Shown here: positions 26,295-34,928 of the stretch, piece after piece | How the letters are laid out: each line of letters opens with the position of its first letter | How positions within the stretch are numbered: the stretch's first letter is position 1 | Origin: an uncultured Alphaproteobacteria bacterium | Lineage (GTDB): Bacteria > Pseudomonadota > Alphaproteobacteria > HIMB59 | DNA: 64,000 nt | Direction of reading: 5' to 3' | NCBI GenBank assembly: GCA_902613845.1 | Contig: CACMIW010000007.1 | Location: 1 to 64,000, forward strand | The notes under the pieces: model-generated | The model's database searches: none | Seen by the model: the letters and a program-made list of their open reading frames with translations, nothing else | Told to the model about the DNA's origin: nothing | Translations under genes and position numbers: made by a program

Positions 26295-26312
26295 GATATA
26301 TAAGTACCCAAT

Positions 26313-26699
26313 ATGAAAAATCTTATCATTATTTTCTTTATATTACTGCCAAATTTAAGTTATGCGGATTTATTAGAAAAATTTTCTCTCGCCTGTATTT
26401 GCGATAAGAGTAACAATGCACTCAAGTATTTTGACTGTAAGCAAAAAGTTTCTGGTACGCAATTAGATTTACTAAAAGAGGTAAACTTAAAAGATAAAAT
26501 TTATATATATAGTAGTTTTGATGAAAAAAAATATGAGCTTATCGAAAATGACCCCAATTTTATTTTTAATTATGAAACTGAAGATTATATATCTATCCTC
26601 TCAATTAATAGTAATTTGGATTTAGATTTTTCAATATCTTACAAAGAATTCGATAAAAACTGGTCCTATGAATTAAAGTGTGTTTCTCTAAAAAAATAA
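26313..26699 (+). CDS. Secreted hypothetical protein with signal peptide
   Basis: A 128-aa protein that I do not recognise. The N-terminus MKNLIIIFFILLPNLSYA is a classic Sec signal peptide with a probable cleavage after SYA at residue 18. The mature part is acidic and polar, with four cysteines (CICDKSNN, FDCKQKV and LKCVSLKK near the end) that could form two disulfides. No membrane segment follows. It is a lone gene between a divergent small gene and the EamA transporter. No function can be inferred. Confidence 0.6.
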   Translation: MKNLIIIFFILLPNLSYADLLEKFSLACICDKSNNALKYFDCKQKVSGTQLDLLKEVNLKDKIYIYSSFDEKKYELIENDPNFIFNYETEDYISILSINSNLDLDFSISYKEFDKNWSYELKCVSLKK

Positions 26700-26718
26700 T
26701 GATCTTAATTTCTCTTAA

Positions 26719-27591
26719 ATGATTAATAGAGTTTTTATAATACCTTTTTTTGTATCTTTAATTGGATTTGTGTTACTAGTTTCAATGGACTCTGTAATTA
26801 AAATTCTAGGTGACAGGTATCCTATTTTGCAATTATTATTTTTAAATGCATTGTTTTCTTTAATACCCTTAGCTTATTTTATATTTAAAAATCACGGCTT
26901 TAAATTTTATCAAAATCAAAATTACACTTTTCAGATTATAAGAGGCATAGTGCATACGATAGGATTTCTTTGTGTCTTAAAAGGAGTACTGCTTCTACCT
27001 CTTTCAATTGTTTATCCTGTTTTATTCACTTCGCCTTTAATGCTTTTAGTTATGTCTCATTTTTTTTTGAGCGATGATATAAACACTATAAGAGTGATGG
27101 CAATACTGATGGGTTTTTTTGGAGTATTGATTTCAGCAGAACCCTTCGGCTCTAGCACTGTATCTATTCAAGGAGTTATGTATGTATTTATTGGTGCCTT
27201 TTGTATTGCATTTACCCACTTAATTACACGTAAATATAATTATTTAACATCTTCATATTCTGCAGCTTTTTTTAGCATGGCCGTAAGTGTCGTAATCTTT
27301 TTTTTTACAACAAAATTTCAGTTCGTAATAATGACATATAATGATCTGTCTTTATCCATTTTGGGCGGGCTGTTTGCTGGACTTGGTGTTAGTGCTGTAA
27401 TTTATGGATCCAGAACACTACCTTCTGCAGTATTTGGTCTAACAAGTTATTTTCAAATTATTTATGGTGTATTTTTAGGCTGGATTATTTTCAGTCAATT
27501 ACCCTCCATATATAATTATTTTGGAATACTTATAGTTATACTTGCAGGTCTTCTTCTTTTTTACTTCGATAAGACCAAAAATGAGAGTTAG
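26719..27591 (+). CDS. EamA/DMT superfamily transporter
   Basis: A 290-aa integral membrane protein with about ten hydrophobic segments in two repeats, matching the drug/metabolite transporter layout. The internal duplication shows in the two EamA halves, with the second starting near QGVMYVFIGAFCIAFTHLIT. The C-terminus KTKNES is cytoplasmic and short. Members export or import amino acids, nucleosides or other small metabolites, so specificity is open. It is followed immediately by the metallophosphoesterase gene. Confidence 0.82.
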   Translation: MINRVFIIPFFVSLIGFVLLVSMDSVIKILGDRYPILQLLFLNALFSLIPLAYFIFKNHGFKFYQNQNYTFQIIRGIVHTIGFLCVLKGVLLLPLSIVYPVLFTSPLMLLVMSHFFLSDDINTIRVMAILMGFFGVLISAEPFGSSTVSIQGVMYVFIGAFCIAFTHLITRKYNYLTSSYSAAFFSMAVSVVIFFFTTKFQFVIMTYNDLSLSILGGLFAGLGVSAVIYGSRTLPSAVFGLTSYFQIIYGVFLGWIIFSQLPSIYNYFGILIVILAGLLLFYFDKTKNES

Positions 27592-27595
27592 GGTA

Positions 27596-28624
27596 ATGTT
27601 ATCTATCATCACTCTTTATTTCATTTCGTATTTAATTTTTATATTCCCATTTGATGTTTTATCTACTTGGCTAGGTAATCCAACGTCACTATTGGAAGTC
27701 TTTATAACTACTACTTTGGTATTTTCTCTTTGTCTTTATTATTTTAGATCAAAAAGCACAAATAAATTTATAAAAATTTTTGTTTATGAGGGATTTGGTA
27801 TAGGCACAGTATCTTTTTTTTTAATATTACCTCTGATTGCTTTTGAATATCTTAAGATTGTAAGTAGTTACAAGCTAGCAATTTTTTTCTTTTTCATTCA
27901 AATCCCTACAATTATTTACGGATATATTAATTCAAAAAAGACTAAAATAAAAAATCTCTCATTAAATTCAGAACTGGTAGAAAAGAGTTTTAAATTTGTT
28001 TTTATCAGTGATGTCCATATAGGTTCAAATCATCCATCGTCACTTAAAAAAATTGTATCTGAAATCATTAAACTAGATCCATCTTTTTTAATTATTGGTG
28101 GTGATTTAATTGATAGTAGTTCTTTTAAAATCGAAGATCTCAAAGAGTTTAAAAAACTTAACAAACCTATTTATTTTGTTACTGGCAACCATGAGTACTA
28201 TATTAAAAACTCAAAAAAACATCTTGATGATCTTGATAGTGTTGGAATACAAACACTAAACAATGAATCTTTAAAAATTAATGGAATTAATTTAATTGGA
28301 CTCTCAGACAACATAAGTGATAAATCAAAAATTTCTAGTTTTGAAAAACTTTTTCAAAAAGACTTATTTAATCTGTTGATTGTTCATAAACCCTCTATTT
28401 GGGAAAAAGTTTCAGCTAAAGCTAATTTAATGCTTTCTGGCCACACACATAATGGGCAGATCTTTCCTTTCAATTTTATTGTAAAACTTAAATTTCCTCA
28501 TATTTATGGGCTTTACCAAAGAATGAATAACTATTTATATGTGAGCTCTGGATCAGCAACATGGGGCCCAAAGATAAGATTAGGATCTAACAATGAGATT
28601 GTCCAAATAAAATTAAAAAATTAA
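27596..28624 (+). CDS. Membrane-anchored metallophosphoesterase
   Basis: A 342-aa calcineurin-like phosphoesterase with an N-terminal membrane part. From ATG 27596 the first 120 residues make about four hydrophobic segments. The catalytic domain follows with SDVHIG, GGDLID, GNHEYY and SGHTHNGQIFP, the complete set of metal-binding motifs. This resembles YkuE/UDP-2,3-diacylglucosamine-type bacterial phosphoesterases. ATG 27581 is an alternative start overlapping the EamA stop; I choose 27596 because it avoids overlap, though no strong Shine-Dalgarno supports either. Substrate unknown, possibly a lipid or lipid-linked phosphate at the membrane face. Confidence 0.8.
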   Translation: MLSIITLYFISYLIFIFPFDVLSTWLGNPTSLLEVFITTTLVFSLCLYYFRSKSTNKFIKIFVYEGFGIGTVSFFLILPLIAFEYLKIVSSYKLAIFFFFIQIPTIIYGYINSKKTKIKNLSLNSELVEKSFKFVFISDVHIGSNHPSSLKKIVSEIIKLDPSFLIIGGDLIDSSSFKIEDLKEFKKLNKPIYFVTGNHEYYIKNSKKHLDDLDSVGIQTLNNESLKINGINLIGLSDNISDKSKISSFEKLFQKDLFNLLIVHKPSIWEKVSAKANLMLSGHTHNGQIFPFNFIVKLKFPHIYGLYQRMNNYLYVSSGSATWGPKIRLGSNNEIVQIKLKN

Positions 28625-28654
28625 CAATTTCTCTGATTGATGTAAATTTAATTA

Positions 28655-29158
28655 ATGTTTTCTTTTTTATCTAAATCAATTCTTCTTTTCTTTTTTTTTA
28701 TAAGTACGCTTTTTGCAGACAGTCATATTTTGGAGCAAGAAAACTTTGAGGCTTGGCAATATACTTGTGTTTCTGAGCAAAATCAAAAAATATGTGATTT
28801 AAGAGAGCTTGTATTTGACTCCAACACAAATGAAGTCGTCAGTTATTTATCAATAACTATAAACCCGGATAAATTAACACAAATGCAGATAGCATTTCCC
28901 CATGCGGTGAATCTGAAAAGTCCAATCAAATTACAAATCGACGAAAAAGATCCAATTGATCTTAATTATGCTTACTGTAATCAAAGCGCATGTTTTGTGG
29001 CAGAGATAATTGGAGAAAATTTTGTAAATTTTTTCAAAGCTGGAAATCAAATTTCTATAAAGGCTTTATTTCTTGATAACCGAGAGGCCACTATAACTTA
29101 TTCATTAAAAGGTTTCACAGCTGGTTACAACAGATTGTATTCTTCAATAAATAATTAA
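28655..29158 (+). CDS. Invasion-associated locus B (IalB) family periplasmic protein
   Basis: A 167-aa exported protein with signal peptide to about residue 21 (FFFFISTLFADS). The mature part has the IalB plan: W.Y.C near the start (EAWQYTCV), a second cysteine in KICDLREL, and the YCNQSACFVAEI cysteine pair towards the C-terminus. IalB proteins are widespread in alphaproteobacteria, periplasmic, and of poorly defined function despite the name. It lies alone, convergent with the AmpG-like transporter. Confidence 0.8.
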   Translation: MFSFLSKSILLFFFFISTLFADSHILEQENFEAWQYTCVSEQNQKICDLRELVFDSNTNEVVSYLSITINPDKLTQMQIAFPHAVNLKSPIKLQIDEKDPIDLNYAYCNQSACFVAEIIGENFVNFFKAGNQISIKALFLDNREATITYSLKGFTAGYNRLYSSINN

Positions 29159-29160
29159 AT

Positions 29161-29179
29161 ATTTAGTTTTTAACTAAAT
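29161..29179. terminator. Possible bidirectional terminator hairpin between convergent genes
   Basis: ATTTAGTT (29161-29168) and AACTAAAT (29172-29179) form a perfect 8-bp stem around TTT, in the three-base gap and first bases of the convergent ends of the IalB gene and the MFS gene. A/T-rich tracts flank both sides. The stem is weak. Confidence 0.35.
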
Positions 29180-30698
29180 TAATTTTATTTTTAATTAAAA
29201 ACAAACATATCAGAGATGGTATTACCATGATAGCAGTTATCATAAAGAATAATCCCCAATCACCACCTAGCCCATCAACCATAGCACCTGAAGAGGAGGC
29301 TAACAACGTCCTTCCCGCAGTTCCAACAGACGCTAATAAAGCGTATTGTGTAGCAGTGAAGCTTCGATCAACAAGAAGTGATATGAACGTTACAAATGCT
29401 ACAGTTGCAAAAGCCGCTGCAAGGTCATCAATGATTACTGCAAATGCAAATAGAACTTTCGAGGGTCCAACCCATGCTAGAACTGAAAATAGAATATTCG
29501 TGGCTGACATTGCTATTCCTGCAATTATTAGAGTTTTAATTATACCAGACCTCATTGCAATAGCCCCTCCAATAAGTGTAAAAACAATGGTAGTAATCCA
29601 ACCTAGAGCTTTTGAGTAAATAGCTATATCCCCCTTAGAAAAACCGATTTCTTTATAGAAAACTAAACTCATTCTTCCCAAAAAGGCTTCTCCAATTTTA
29701 AATAAGAAAACAAAAGCTAAGATAGCAATTCCAATTCTAACTCCATTATTATTAAAAAAACTACTAAGTGGGTTTGCTACAACATTATTCAGGTAATAAA
29801 ACGTTTGAGAAATAGGATTTTCCGCACCAAATTTACTTATAAAAAATGAAAAAATATAAAATATAGCTCCAATAACAATAAAAGTAAGACCTCCGTTAGT
29901 AAACCATATTTTTTCAAAGAATTGCCCAATTAAAAAACATAGTGCTCCAATTGCTATAAATAGATAACTTGCCTTTACAACACTCTCGACATTCGTATTA
30001 GAAGCATCTGTATTTAAAATACTTTGAAATCTCTCTTTGTTGGACTCTGGAATAAAAGATAACCCTACATTACATAAGACTATTATACCCATTAAAAAAA
30101 TAAAAGTTACTTGCCAATATTGATCGACTCCAGAGTTTTCTAACTTCTCAGCGATCTCTAAGCATACATAGCCACCTAATTTAAATCCAGTCCACCATCC
30201 GACGACCGCCATTGCAGCTCCTGCTGCCATACTAGCTGATTCTTCTTTTTTAATTTGCTCAATTCTTAAGGCATCTATTGTTATATCTTGTGTAGCAGAT
30301 GATATTGCAATAGCTAAACCTACACCAATGATTAATGCTAAATTTTGTGTTGGTTCAAGGACACTCCAAATTATTAGGCAAATTAAAATTATTGTTTGCA
30401 TTAAAAGGATTATGGATTTTCGATGTCCTATTTTATTTGTTAAGAAAGGTAATCTCATTCGATCAATAATTGGTGCCCACAAAAAATTAAATGCATAAAC
30501 ACCAAATATTAACCCAGACCATCCTATTGTACTTCTGCTAAGCCCTTCTTCTTTTAGCCACAAAGACAAAGCGCTAGCAATAAGAACCCAGGGAAATCCA
30601 CTTATGATACCTAACAAAAGAATACGTAACATTCTTTTGTCATAGTAAGCACCAATTAAGGATTTTAATTTATTCGAATCTACTGAAACCGAACTCAT
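29163..30698 (-). CDS. AmpG-like MFS transporter
   Basis: A 511-aa major facilitator protein with 12 or more hydrophobic segments. The N-terminal FLWAPIIDRMRLPF and the segment ISSATQDITIDALRIEQI are hallmarks of AmpG, the inner-membrane permease that returns anhydro-muropeptides to the cytoplasm for recycling. It is somewhat longer than E. coli AmpG, with an enlarged central region around residues 215-330 that adds membrane segments, as in AmpG relatives of alphaproteobacteria. It starts at a good ATG. The neighbouring cytochrome gene is 38 bases upstream on the same strand and functionally unrelated. I give the family without asserting the muropeptide substrate. Confidence 0.75.
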   Translation of the reverse strand: MSSVSVDSNKLKSLIGAYYDKRMLRILLLGIISGFPWVLIASALSLWLKEEGLSRSTIGWSGLIFGVYAFNFLWAPIIDRMRLPFLTNKIGHRKSIILLMQTIILICLIIWSVLEPTQNLALIIGVGLAIAISSATQDITIDALRIEQIKKEESASMAAGAAMAVVGWWTGFKLGGYVCLEIAEKLENSGVDQYWQVTFIFLMGIIVLCNVGLSFIPESNKERFQSILNTDASNTNVESVVKASYLFIAIGALCFLIGQFFEKIWFTNGGLTFIVIGAIFYIFSFFISKFGAENPISQTFYYLNNVVANPLSSFFNNNGVRIGIAILAFVFLFKIGEAFLGRMSLVFYKEIGFSKGDIAIYSKALGWITTIVFTLIGGAIAMRSGIIKTLIIAGIAMSATNILFSVLAWVGPSKVLFAFAVIIDDLAAAFATVAFVTFISLLVDRSFTATQYALLASVGTAGRTLLASSSGAMVDGLGGDWGLFFMITAIMVIPSLICLFLIKNKINLVKN

Positions 30699-30736
30699 TG
30701 TTATTTATGATATTATAAAAAATAATTAATTAAACT

Positions 30737-31255
30737 TTAATCGCTAAGAGAGCTTAACCACTTTATTAAATCAGCCCTATCTTGCTCTTTTTTAATCCCG
30801 TTGTAGTTCATTTTTGTGCCAGCAATATATTTTTTTGGTTTTAATAAGAATTTGTTGAGTTCTTCCACATTCCAATCGCCACCAAATGCTGCAAGTGCTC
30901 CGGAATACGCAAAGCCCTCTGATGATCCTTTTTCTCTATTGACTATACCCCACATCGCAGGACCTGTTTTATTTTCACCACCTTTAACATGAGTATGGCA
31001 AGATGCACATTTTTTAAAAATCTTTTCACCATTTTCCATACTAGCTGACGCCAGCATAGGTGTAATGTCTGGTAAAACAGCAAAAATATCCACATCTTCA
31101 CTTACAGAGGTTGTAATACCACCTTCAGATATTTCAATTTTGTATGCAAGTTCATCTGGAAACTCGGGGTGTATCGCCATATCAGCAACCTTTGAGAATA
31201 CAGCAGCAAGAAGTAAGGCAAGTATTATTGCACCTAGAATTTTATTAGTTTCCAT
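30737..31255 (-). CDS. Membrane-anchored c-type cytochrome (CycM/c552-like)
   Basis: A 172-aa protein with one N-terminal membrane helix (ILGAIILALLLAAVF, about residues 6-20) that stays as an anchor. The heme site is CASCH (about residue 83-87), and the methionine ligand is expected in AGTKMNYNGI; GPAMWGIV is the conserved class I cytochrome segment after the heme. In alphaproteobacteria such as Bradyrhizobium and Rhodobacter (CycM, CycY) such proteins pass electrons from the bc1 complex to cytochrome oxidase. It is monocistronic and upstream of the divergent kdsB. Confidence 0.85.
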   Translation of the reverse strand: METNKILGAIILALLLAAVFSKVADMAIHPEFPDELAYKIEISEGGITTSVSEDVDIFAVLPDITPMLASASMENGEKIFKKCASCHTHVKGGENKTGPAMWGIVNREKGSSEGFAYSGALAAFGGDWNVEELNKFLLKPKKYIAGTKMNYNGIKKEQDRADLIKWLSSLSD

Positions 31256-31315
31256 ATTAAAAAGAGAAGTCTATGTTTAAAAATATACCACTAAAAACGG
31301 ATTTTTGTCGCATTA

Positions 31316-32032
31316 ATGAAAGATACGCTAGTTATAATACCAATAAGATTAAAGGCATCTAGATTTCCAAATAAGCCATTTGCAAAAATTGGTGAGTTAC
31401 CAATGCTGCATCACGTTTATAATCGTGTAATAGATTTTACAGAAAATGTAATTTTAGCTATATGCGATCAAGAGGTAAAAGATTACTGCGAAAAGATGGA
31501 TCTCAAGCACGTTATGACAGATCCTAATCATCCATCAGGAAGTGACCGTATTGGAGAGGCATTAAAAAAACTTGAGGATACAATAAATTTTAAATATGTA
31601 ATTAATGTCCAAGGTGACATGCCATTTATTAAAGATAACCACATTAATATATTAAAAGAGAGACTTCTAAAGTTTCAAATGAGCACTTTAGCTTGTCCAT
31701 TTGTAAACTTAAATGAAGCTTATAATAGTTCTAAAGTGAAAGTCTTAATTGATGAAAATAATTGTGCTTTAGATTTTTCTAGAACATTAGATGATAAACA
31801 AAAAGTTAATAAGAATATTTTTCATCACATTGGTATATATGGGTATCATAAAGATTTTTTGTCAAATTTTATCTCTTTATCACCTACTCAAAGAGAGCTT
31901 AGTGAGAAACTCGAACAACTTCGGGTTATTGAAACAGATAAAATTGGAATTTCAGTAATTAAAGAAGAGATTTTGGGAGTTGATACACAAGAAGATTTAG
32001 ATAGAGTAAATCGATTAATTTATAAAAAATGA
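31316..32032 (+). CDS. kdsB: 3-deoxy-manno-octulosonate cytidylyltransferase
   Basis: A 238-aa enzyme that makes CMP-Kdo from CTP and Kdo for LPS core synthesis in the cytoplasm. The nucleotide-binding N-terminus VIIPIRLKASRFPNKPFAKI, the DPNHPSGSDRIGEAL stretch and NVQGDMPFI (metal-binding Asp) are diagnostic. GIYGYHKDFL and the SPTQRELSEKLEQLR segment complete the family pattern. Length is normal. Its presence implies a Kdo-containing outer membrane. It overlaps pheA by four bases (ATGA), so the two are translationally coupled although unrelated in pathway. Confidence 0.93.
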   Translation: MKDTLVIIPIRLKASRFPNKPFAKIGELPMLHHVYNRVIDFTENVILAICDQEVKDYCEKMDLKHVMTDPNHPSGSDRIGEALKKLEDTINFKYVINVQGDMPFIKDNHINILKERLLKFQMSTLACPFVNLNEAYNSSKVKVLIDENNCALDFSRTLDDKQKVNKNIFHHIGIYGYHKDFLSNFISLSPTQRELSEKLEQLRVIETDKIGISVIKEEILGVDTQEDLDRVNRLIYKK

Positions 32033-32868
32033 ATAAAAAAATATCTTTTCAGGGAGTCGAGGGAGCATACAGTCATCTTGCAGTGCAAGAGTTCTTTCCT
32101 GGGGCAGAACCGTTACCTTGTAAAACATTTGAGATTGCTTTAAACGAGGCTGAGATTGGAAATGTTGATTATGCAATGATTCCCATTGAGAACTCTGCTG
32201 CAGGCAGAGTAGCTGATATTCATCGATTGATACCAAAATCTAATTTGCATATTAACTTTGAACACTTTCAAAAAGTTGAACACAAGCTTTTAATTCATCC
32301 AGACAGTAAAATTGAAAATATCAAAAATATTATCAGTCATGAACAGGCCTTAGCACAATGTAGCGATAAAATTCAAAAATTAGATTTAGAAATTTTGATC
32401 GGAGCTGATACGGCAGGTTCAGCAAAAAAAATCCAAGATGAGAAAATAATAGATTCAGCTGCTATTGCTTCAAGTTTGGCGGGAAAAATCTATGGCTTAA
32501 AAGTTATTGATGATAATTTCGCAAACTCTGTTAACAACATCACAAGGTTTTATATAATGTCTAAAAATGAAAATTTAGAATTTGATGAAACTAAAACATA
32601 CATATCGTCCTTTTTATTTTCAGTTAAAAATACACCAGGATCTTTATTTAAAGTAATGGGGGGATTTGCGACTAATAATGTTAATATGATCAAACTCGAA
32701 AGTTATAATTATGGAGCAGATTTCGTAATTACACAATTTTATTGTGAAATTGAAGGACATCCTGAACAACAAAACACTAAGTTTGCCCTTGACGATATGT
32801 ATCATTATTGTTCAAAGGTTAGAAAATTAGGAGTTTTTGAAAAATCTCCATATAGATTAAGACAATAA
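32029..32868 (+). CDS. pheA: Prephenate dehydratase
   Basis: A 279-aa cytoplasmic enzyme converting prephenate to phenylpyruvate in phenylalanine synthesis. The catalytic domain opens with FQGVEGAYSHLAVQEFF and includes IPIENSAAGRVADIH and NNITRFYIM (the essential TRF). From about residue 190 an ACT regulatory domain follows, with GSLFKVMGGFATNNVNM and KLESYNYGADF. The phenylalanine-site ESRP of enteric PheA is ESYN here, a change I believe is common in alphaproteobacteria. There is no chorismate mutase domain. It starts in the kdsB stop and is followed by the SRP RNA gene. Confidence 0.92.
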   Translation: MNKKISFQGVEGAYSHLAVQEFFPGAEPLPCKTFEIALNEAEIGNVDYAMIPIENSAAGRVADIHRLIPKSNLHINFEHFQKVEHKLLIHPDSKIENIKNIISHEQALAQCSDKIQKLDLEILIGADTAGSAKKIQDEKIIDSAAIASSLAGKIYGLKVIDDNFANSVNNITRFYIMSKNENLEFDETKTYISSFLFSVKNTPGSLFKVMGGFATNNVNMIKLESYNYGADFVITQFYCEIEGHPEQQNTKFALDDMYHYCSKVRKLGVFEKSPYRLRQ

Positions 32869-32869
32869 C

Positions 32870-32898
32870 TTCATATTTCTATTTAATACTGTTATAAG
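32870..32898 (+). promoter_or_regulatory. Putative sigma70 promoter of the SRP RNA gene
   Basis: TTCATA at 32870-32875 and TATAAG at 32893-32898 are separated by 17 bases, and the predicted transcript start is 6-8 bases further on, matching the 5' end of the SRP RNA. The -35 overlaps the distance just after the pheA stop. Motif match only. Confidence 0.45.
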
Positions 32899-32904
32899 AT
32901 AATT

Positions 32905-32995
32905 TGAGAATTACATGGGCAACTTTTTATGCCAATCCGGTCAGGTTCGAAAGAAAGCAGCCGTAACATAAGGGGTTGGGTCGTGTAATTCTCCT
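32905..32995 (+). ncRNA. ffs: Signal recognition particle RNA, small bacterial type (4.5S)
   Basis: The conserved SRP apical domain is plain: GGTCAGG then a GAAA-containing loop and AGCAGCC at 32939-32962. The outer arms pair, with GAGAATTACA at 32907-32916 matching TGTAATTCTC at 32984-32993, and GGGCAAC opposite GTTGGGTC, giving a single long hairpin of about 90 bases. It lacks an Alu domain. Location directly upstream of dnaX is the usual place in many bacteria. It binds Ffh to target nascent membrane proteins. Confidence 0.93.
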
Positions 32996-33006
32996 TTAAG
33001 TCCATT

Positions 33007-34611
33007 ATGAAACATCAATCAAATATTCTTGCATTAAAATACAGACCTTTAAATTTCCAAGATCTAATCGGTCAAGAGTATTTAGTTGAGACTATACAAA
33101 AATCAATACAGCAAAATAAAATCCCTAATGCATATATTTTTACAGGTATACGCGGAGTAGGCAAAACAACAACAGCAAGAATTGTTGCAAAAATGTTGAA
33201 CTGTACAGTTTTTGATAAAAATAATAATCCTGATTTAATCAACTGTGAACAAGCAAAAGCCATCACTGAAGATAGACACCCAGATGTTATAGAAATTGAT
33301 GCTGCATCAAATACAAGTGTTGAAAATGCGAGAGAGATTATAGAAAATGTAAAATATAATCCTGTTCTAGGAAAATATAAAGTCTATATAGTCGATGAGG
33401 TGCATATGCTTTCGAAAAGTGCATTTAATGCCCTTCTTAAAACTTTGGAAGAGCCACCCCCTCACTCGAAATTTATATTTGCAACAACTGAGATTTCTAA
33501 AGTGCCTATTACCATTCTCTCAAGATGTCAAAGGTTCGACTTAAGACGAGTTGATAAGAAGACTCTATCTGATTTTCTTAAAAGCATTGCTAAAAAAGAG
33601 AATATAACAATTTCTAATGAGGCATTAAATTTAATAGTTAAAGCAAGTGATGGATCAGTAAGGGACTCCTTAAGTATATTAGATCAAGCCAATGTATTTA
33701 AATCACAAAAAGAAATTCAAGTTGAAGAAATTGTTAATATGCTAGGTTTTGCAAGGCAAGGTGATTTGTATGAATTATCAAAATGTATATTAGATAATAA
33801 TTTATCAAAGCTAATTTCTATGCTTGACGACATGTATCAAAGAGGTTCAGAGACCTCTAAAATTATTGAAGATATGATGAATATAATAAATTGGTCATGC
33901 AAATTAAAAATAAACCAAGAACTTATTAAGGATGAATTTTTAACTGAAGAAGATAAAAATTTTGCATCGTATGTTATCCAATTCGATAGTGGCAAGTTAA
34001 ATATTTTTTGGCAAAGTTTAATGAAGGGTTATGATGAAATTAAAATCTCACCTCAACCTCATCTAACTCTAGAAATGGTAATGCTTAGGTGTGCTTTCTT
34101 GTTAAATGATAATCAATCAACAGACTTAGAAGAAAAAAAAAAGCCTGAAATAAATCAGAATACAATTCAATCCTCTCCTAATATTGATCAAGTAATTCAA
34201 AACAAAGTTAAACAAGTATCACCAATTTCTCTAAAAGAAAAAATTGATATTCATCAGAAATTTTTTCAATTTTATGGAAAAAATTTTTCACCTCTTATGG
34301 CAGGAATTATTATTGAAAATGTTGAAATAATTGATTTTTCAGAGAAAAATAAAATATTACAATTAAATGTCTCTGACAAAAATTTTAATGGAAGCGAAGA
34401 ATTATACAAAAATTTGGAAAATGACTACAAAATCGAAATGAAACTTAAAAAAGAAATAACAACTTTAGAGACAATTAAGTCTCTTTATAAAAAAGAATTA
34501 ATTGACCAGGAGATGAAGACTGATGAATTTAAAAAAGTTCTTGCTAAATTTCCTAATGCAAAGATTATAGATATTGAAGAATTAGAAAGAGGTGATGGAA
34601 ATGATGGGTAA
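33007..34611 (+). CDS. dnaX: DNA polymerase III subunits tau and possibly gamma
   Basis: A 534-aa clamp-loader ATPase. LKYRPLNFQDLIGQEYL starts the AAA+ domain; Walker A is GIRGVGKTTTA, Walker B is IVDEVHML, sensor 1 lies in FATTEISKVP and the arginine finger in ILSRCQRF. The usual zinc module with four cysteines is reduced to two (LNC and INCEQAKAI). Domain III ends near residue 370 and is followed by a linker and the tau-specific tail. At codons 377-379 the message reads A-AAA-AAG inside a ten-A run, and a shift to -1 meets TGA two codons on, giving a 380-aa gamma-like product. The gene overlaps ybaB, followed by recR, the standard dnaX-ybaB-recR order. Confidence 0.93.
   Translation: MKHQSNILALKYRPLNFQDLIGQEYLVETIQKSIQQNKIPNAYIFTGIRGVGKTTTARIVAKMLNCTVFDKNNNPDLINCEQAKAITEDRHPDVIEIDAASNTSVENAREIIENVKYNPVLGKYKVYIVDEVHMLSKSAFNALLKTLEEPPPHSKFIFATTEISKVPITILSRCQRFDLRRVDKKTLSDFLKSIAKKENITISNEALNLIVKASDGSVRDSLSILDQANVFKSQKEIQVEEIVNMLGFARQGDLYELSKCILDNNLSKLISMLDDMYQRGSETSKIIEDMMNIINWSCKLKINQELIKDEFLTEEDKNFASYVIQFDSGKLNIFWQSLMKGYDEIKISPQPHLTLEMVMLRCAFLLNDNQSTDLEEKKKPEINQNTIQSSPNIDQVIQNKVKQVSPISLKEKIDIHQKFFQFYGKNFSPLMAGIIIENVEIIDFSEKNKILQLNVSDKNFNGSEELYKNLENDYKIEMKLKKEITTLETIKSLYKKELIDQEMKTDEFKKVLAKFPNAKIIDIEELERGDGNDG
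34137..34143 (+). promoter_or_regulatory. Candidate -1 frameshift / slippage site in dnaX
   Basis: The heptamer A-AAA-AAG is in the same phase as the E. coli dnaX site, within ten consecutive A (34133-34142). After a -1 shift the reading is AAA-AAA-GCC-TGA, stopping at 34146-34148. It falls just after domain III, where gamma should end. I see no clear upstream Shine-Dalgarno enhancer and did not fold a downstream stem-loop. Confidence 0.5.
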
Positions 34612-34927
34612 TATGGGCGGTATGATGAAAAAAGTCCAAGAAATGCAAGCCAAAATGCAAGAGATGCAAAAGGAGCTTGAAAATAAAACTGTTGAGGCTG
34701 AATCAGGAGGAGGAATGGTTAAAGTTACAATGAATGGTAAACAAATTGTTCAATCAATTGATATAGATCCATCACTGTTATCTTCTGATGAAAAAGAGGT
34801 ATTGGAGGATTTAATCAAAGCCGCACTCAATCAAGCTAAAGAAAAAGTCGAGGAAATGTCAGCTGAAGAAATGAAAAAAATAACTGGTGGGTTACCATTG
34901 CCCCCAGGAATGAAGATGCCTTTTTAA
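34601..34927 (+). CDS. ybaB: YbaB/EbfC nucleoid-associated protein
   Basis: A 108-aa DNA-binding protein from ATG 34601; GTG 34592, ATG 34595 and ATG 34604 are alternatives. I choose 34601 because AGAGG at 34587-34591 sits nine bases before it. The methionine-rich start GNMGGMMKKVQEMQAKMQEM leads into the long helix, then ESGGGMVKVTMNG and the C-terminal GGLPLPPGMKMPF. Dimers bind DNA and help organise the nucleoid. It overlaps the dnaX end by eleven bases and precedes recR, the conserved recombination-linked cluster. Confidence 0.9.
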   Translation: MMGNMGGMMKKVQEMQAKMQEMQKELENKTVEAESGGGMVKVTMNGKQIVQSIDIDPSLLSSDEKEVLEDLIKAALNQAKEKVEEMSAEEMKKITGGLPLPPGMKMPF

Positions 34928-34928
34928 A

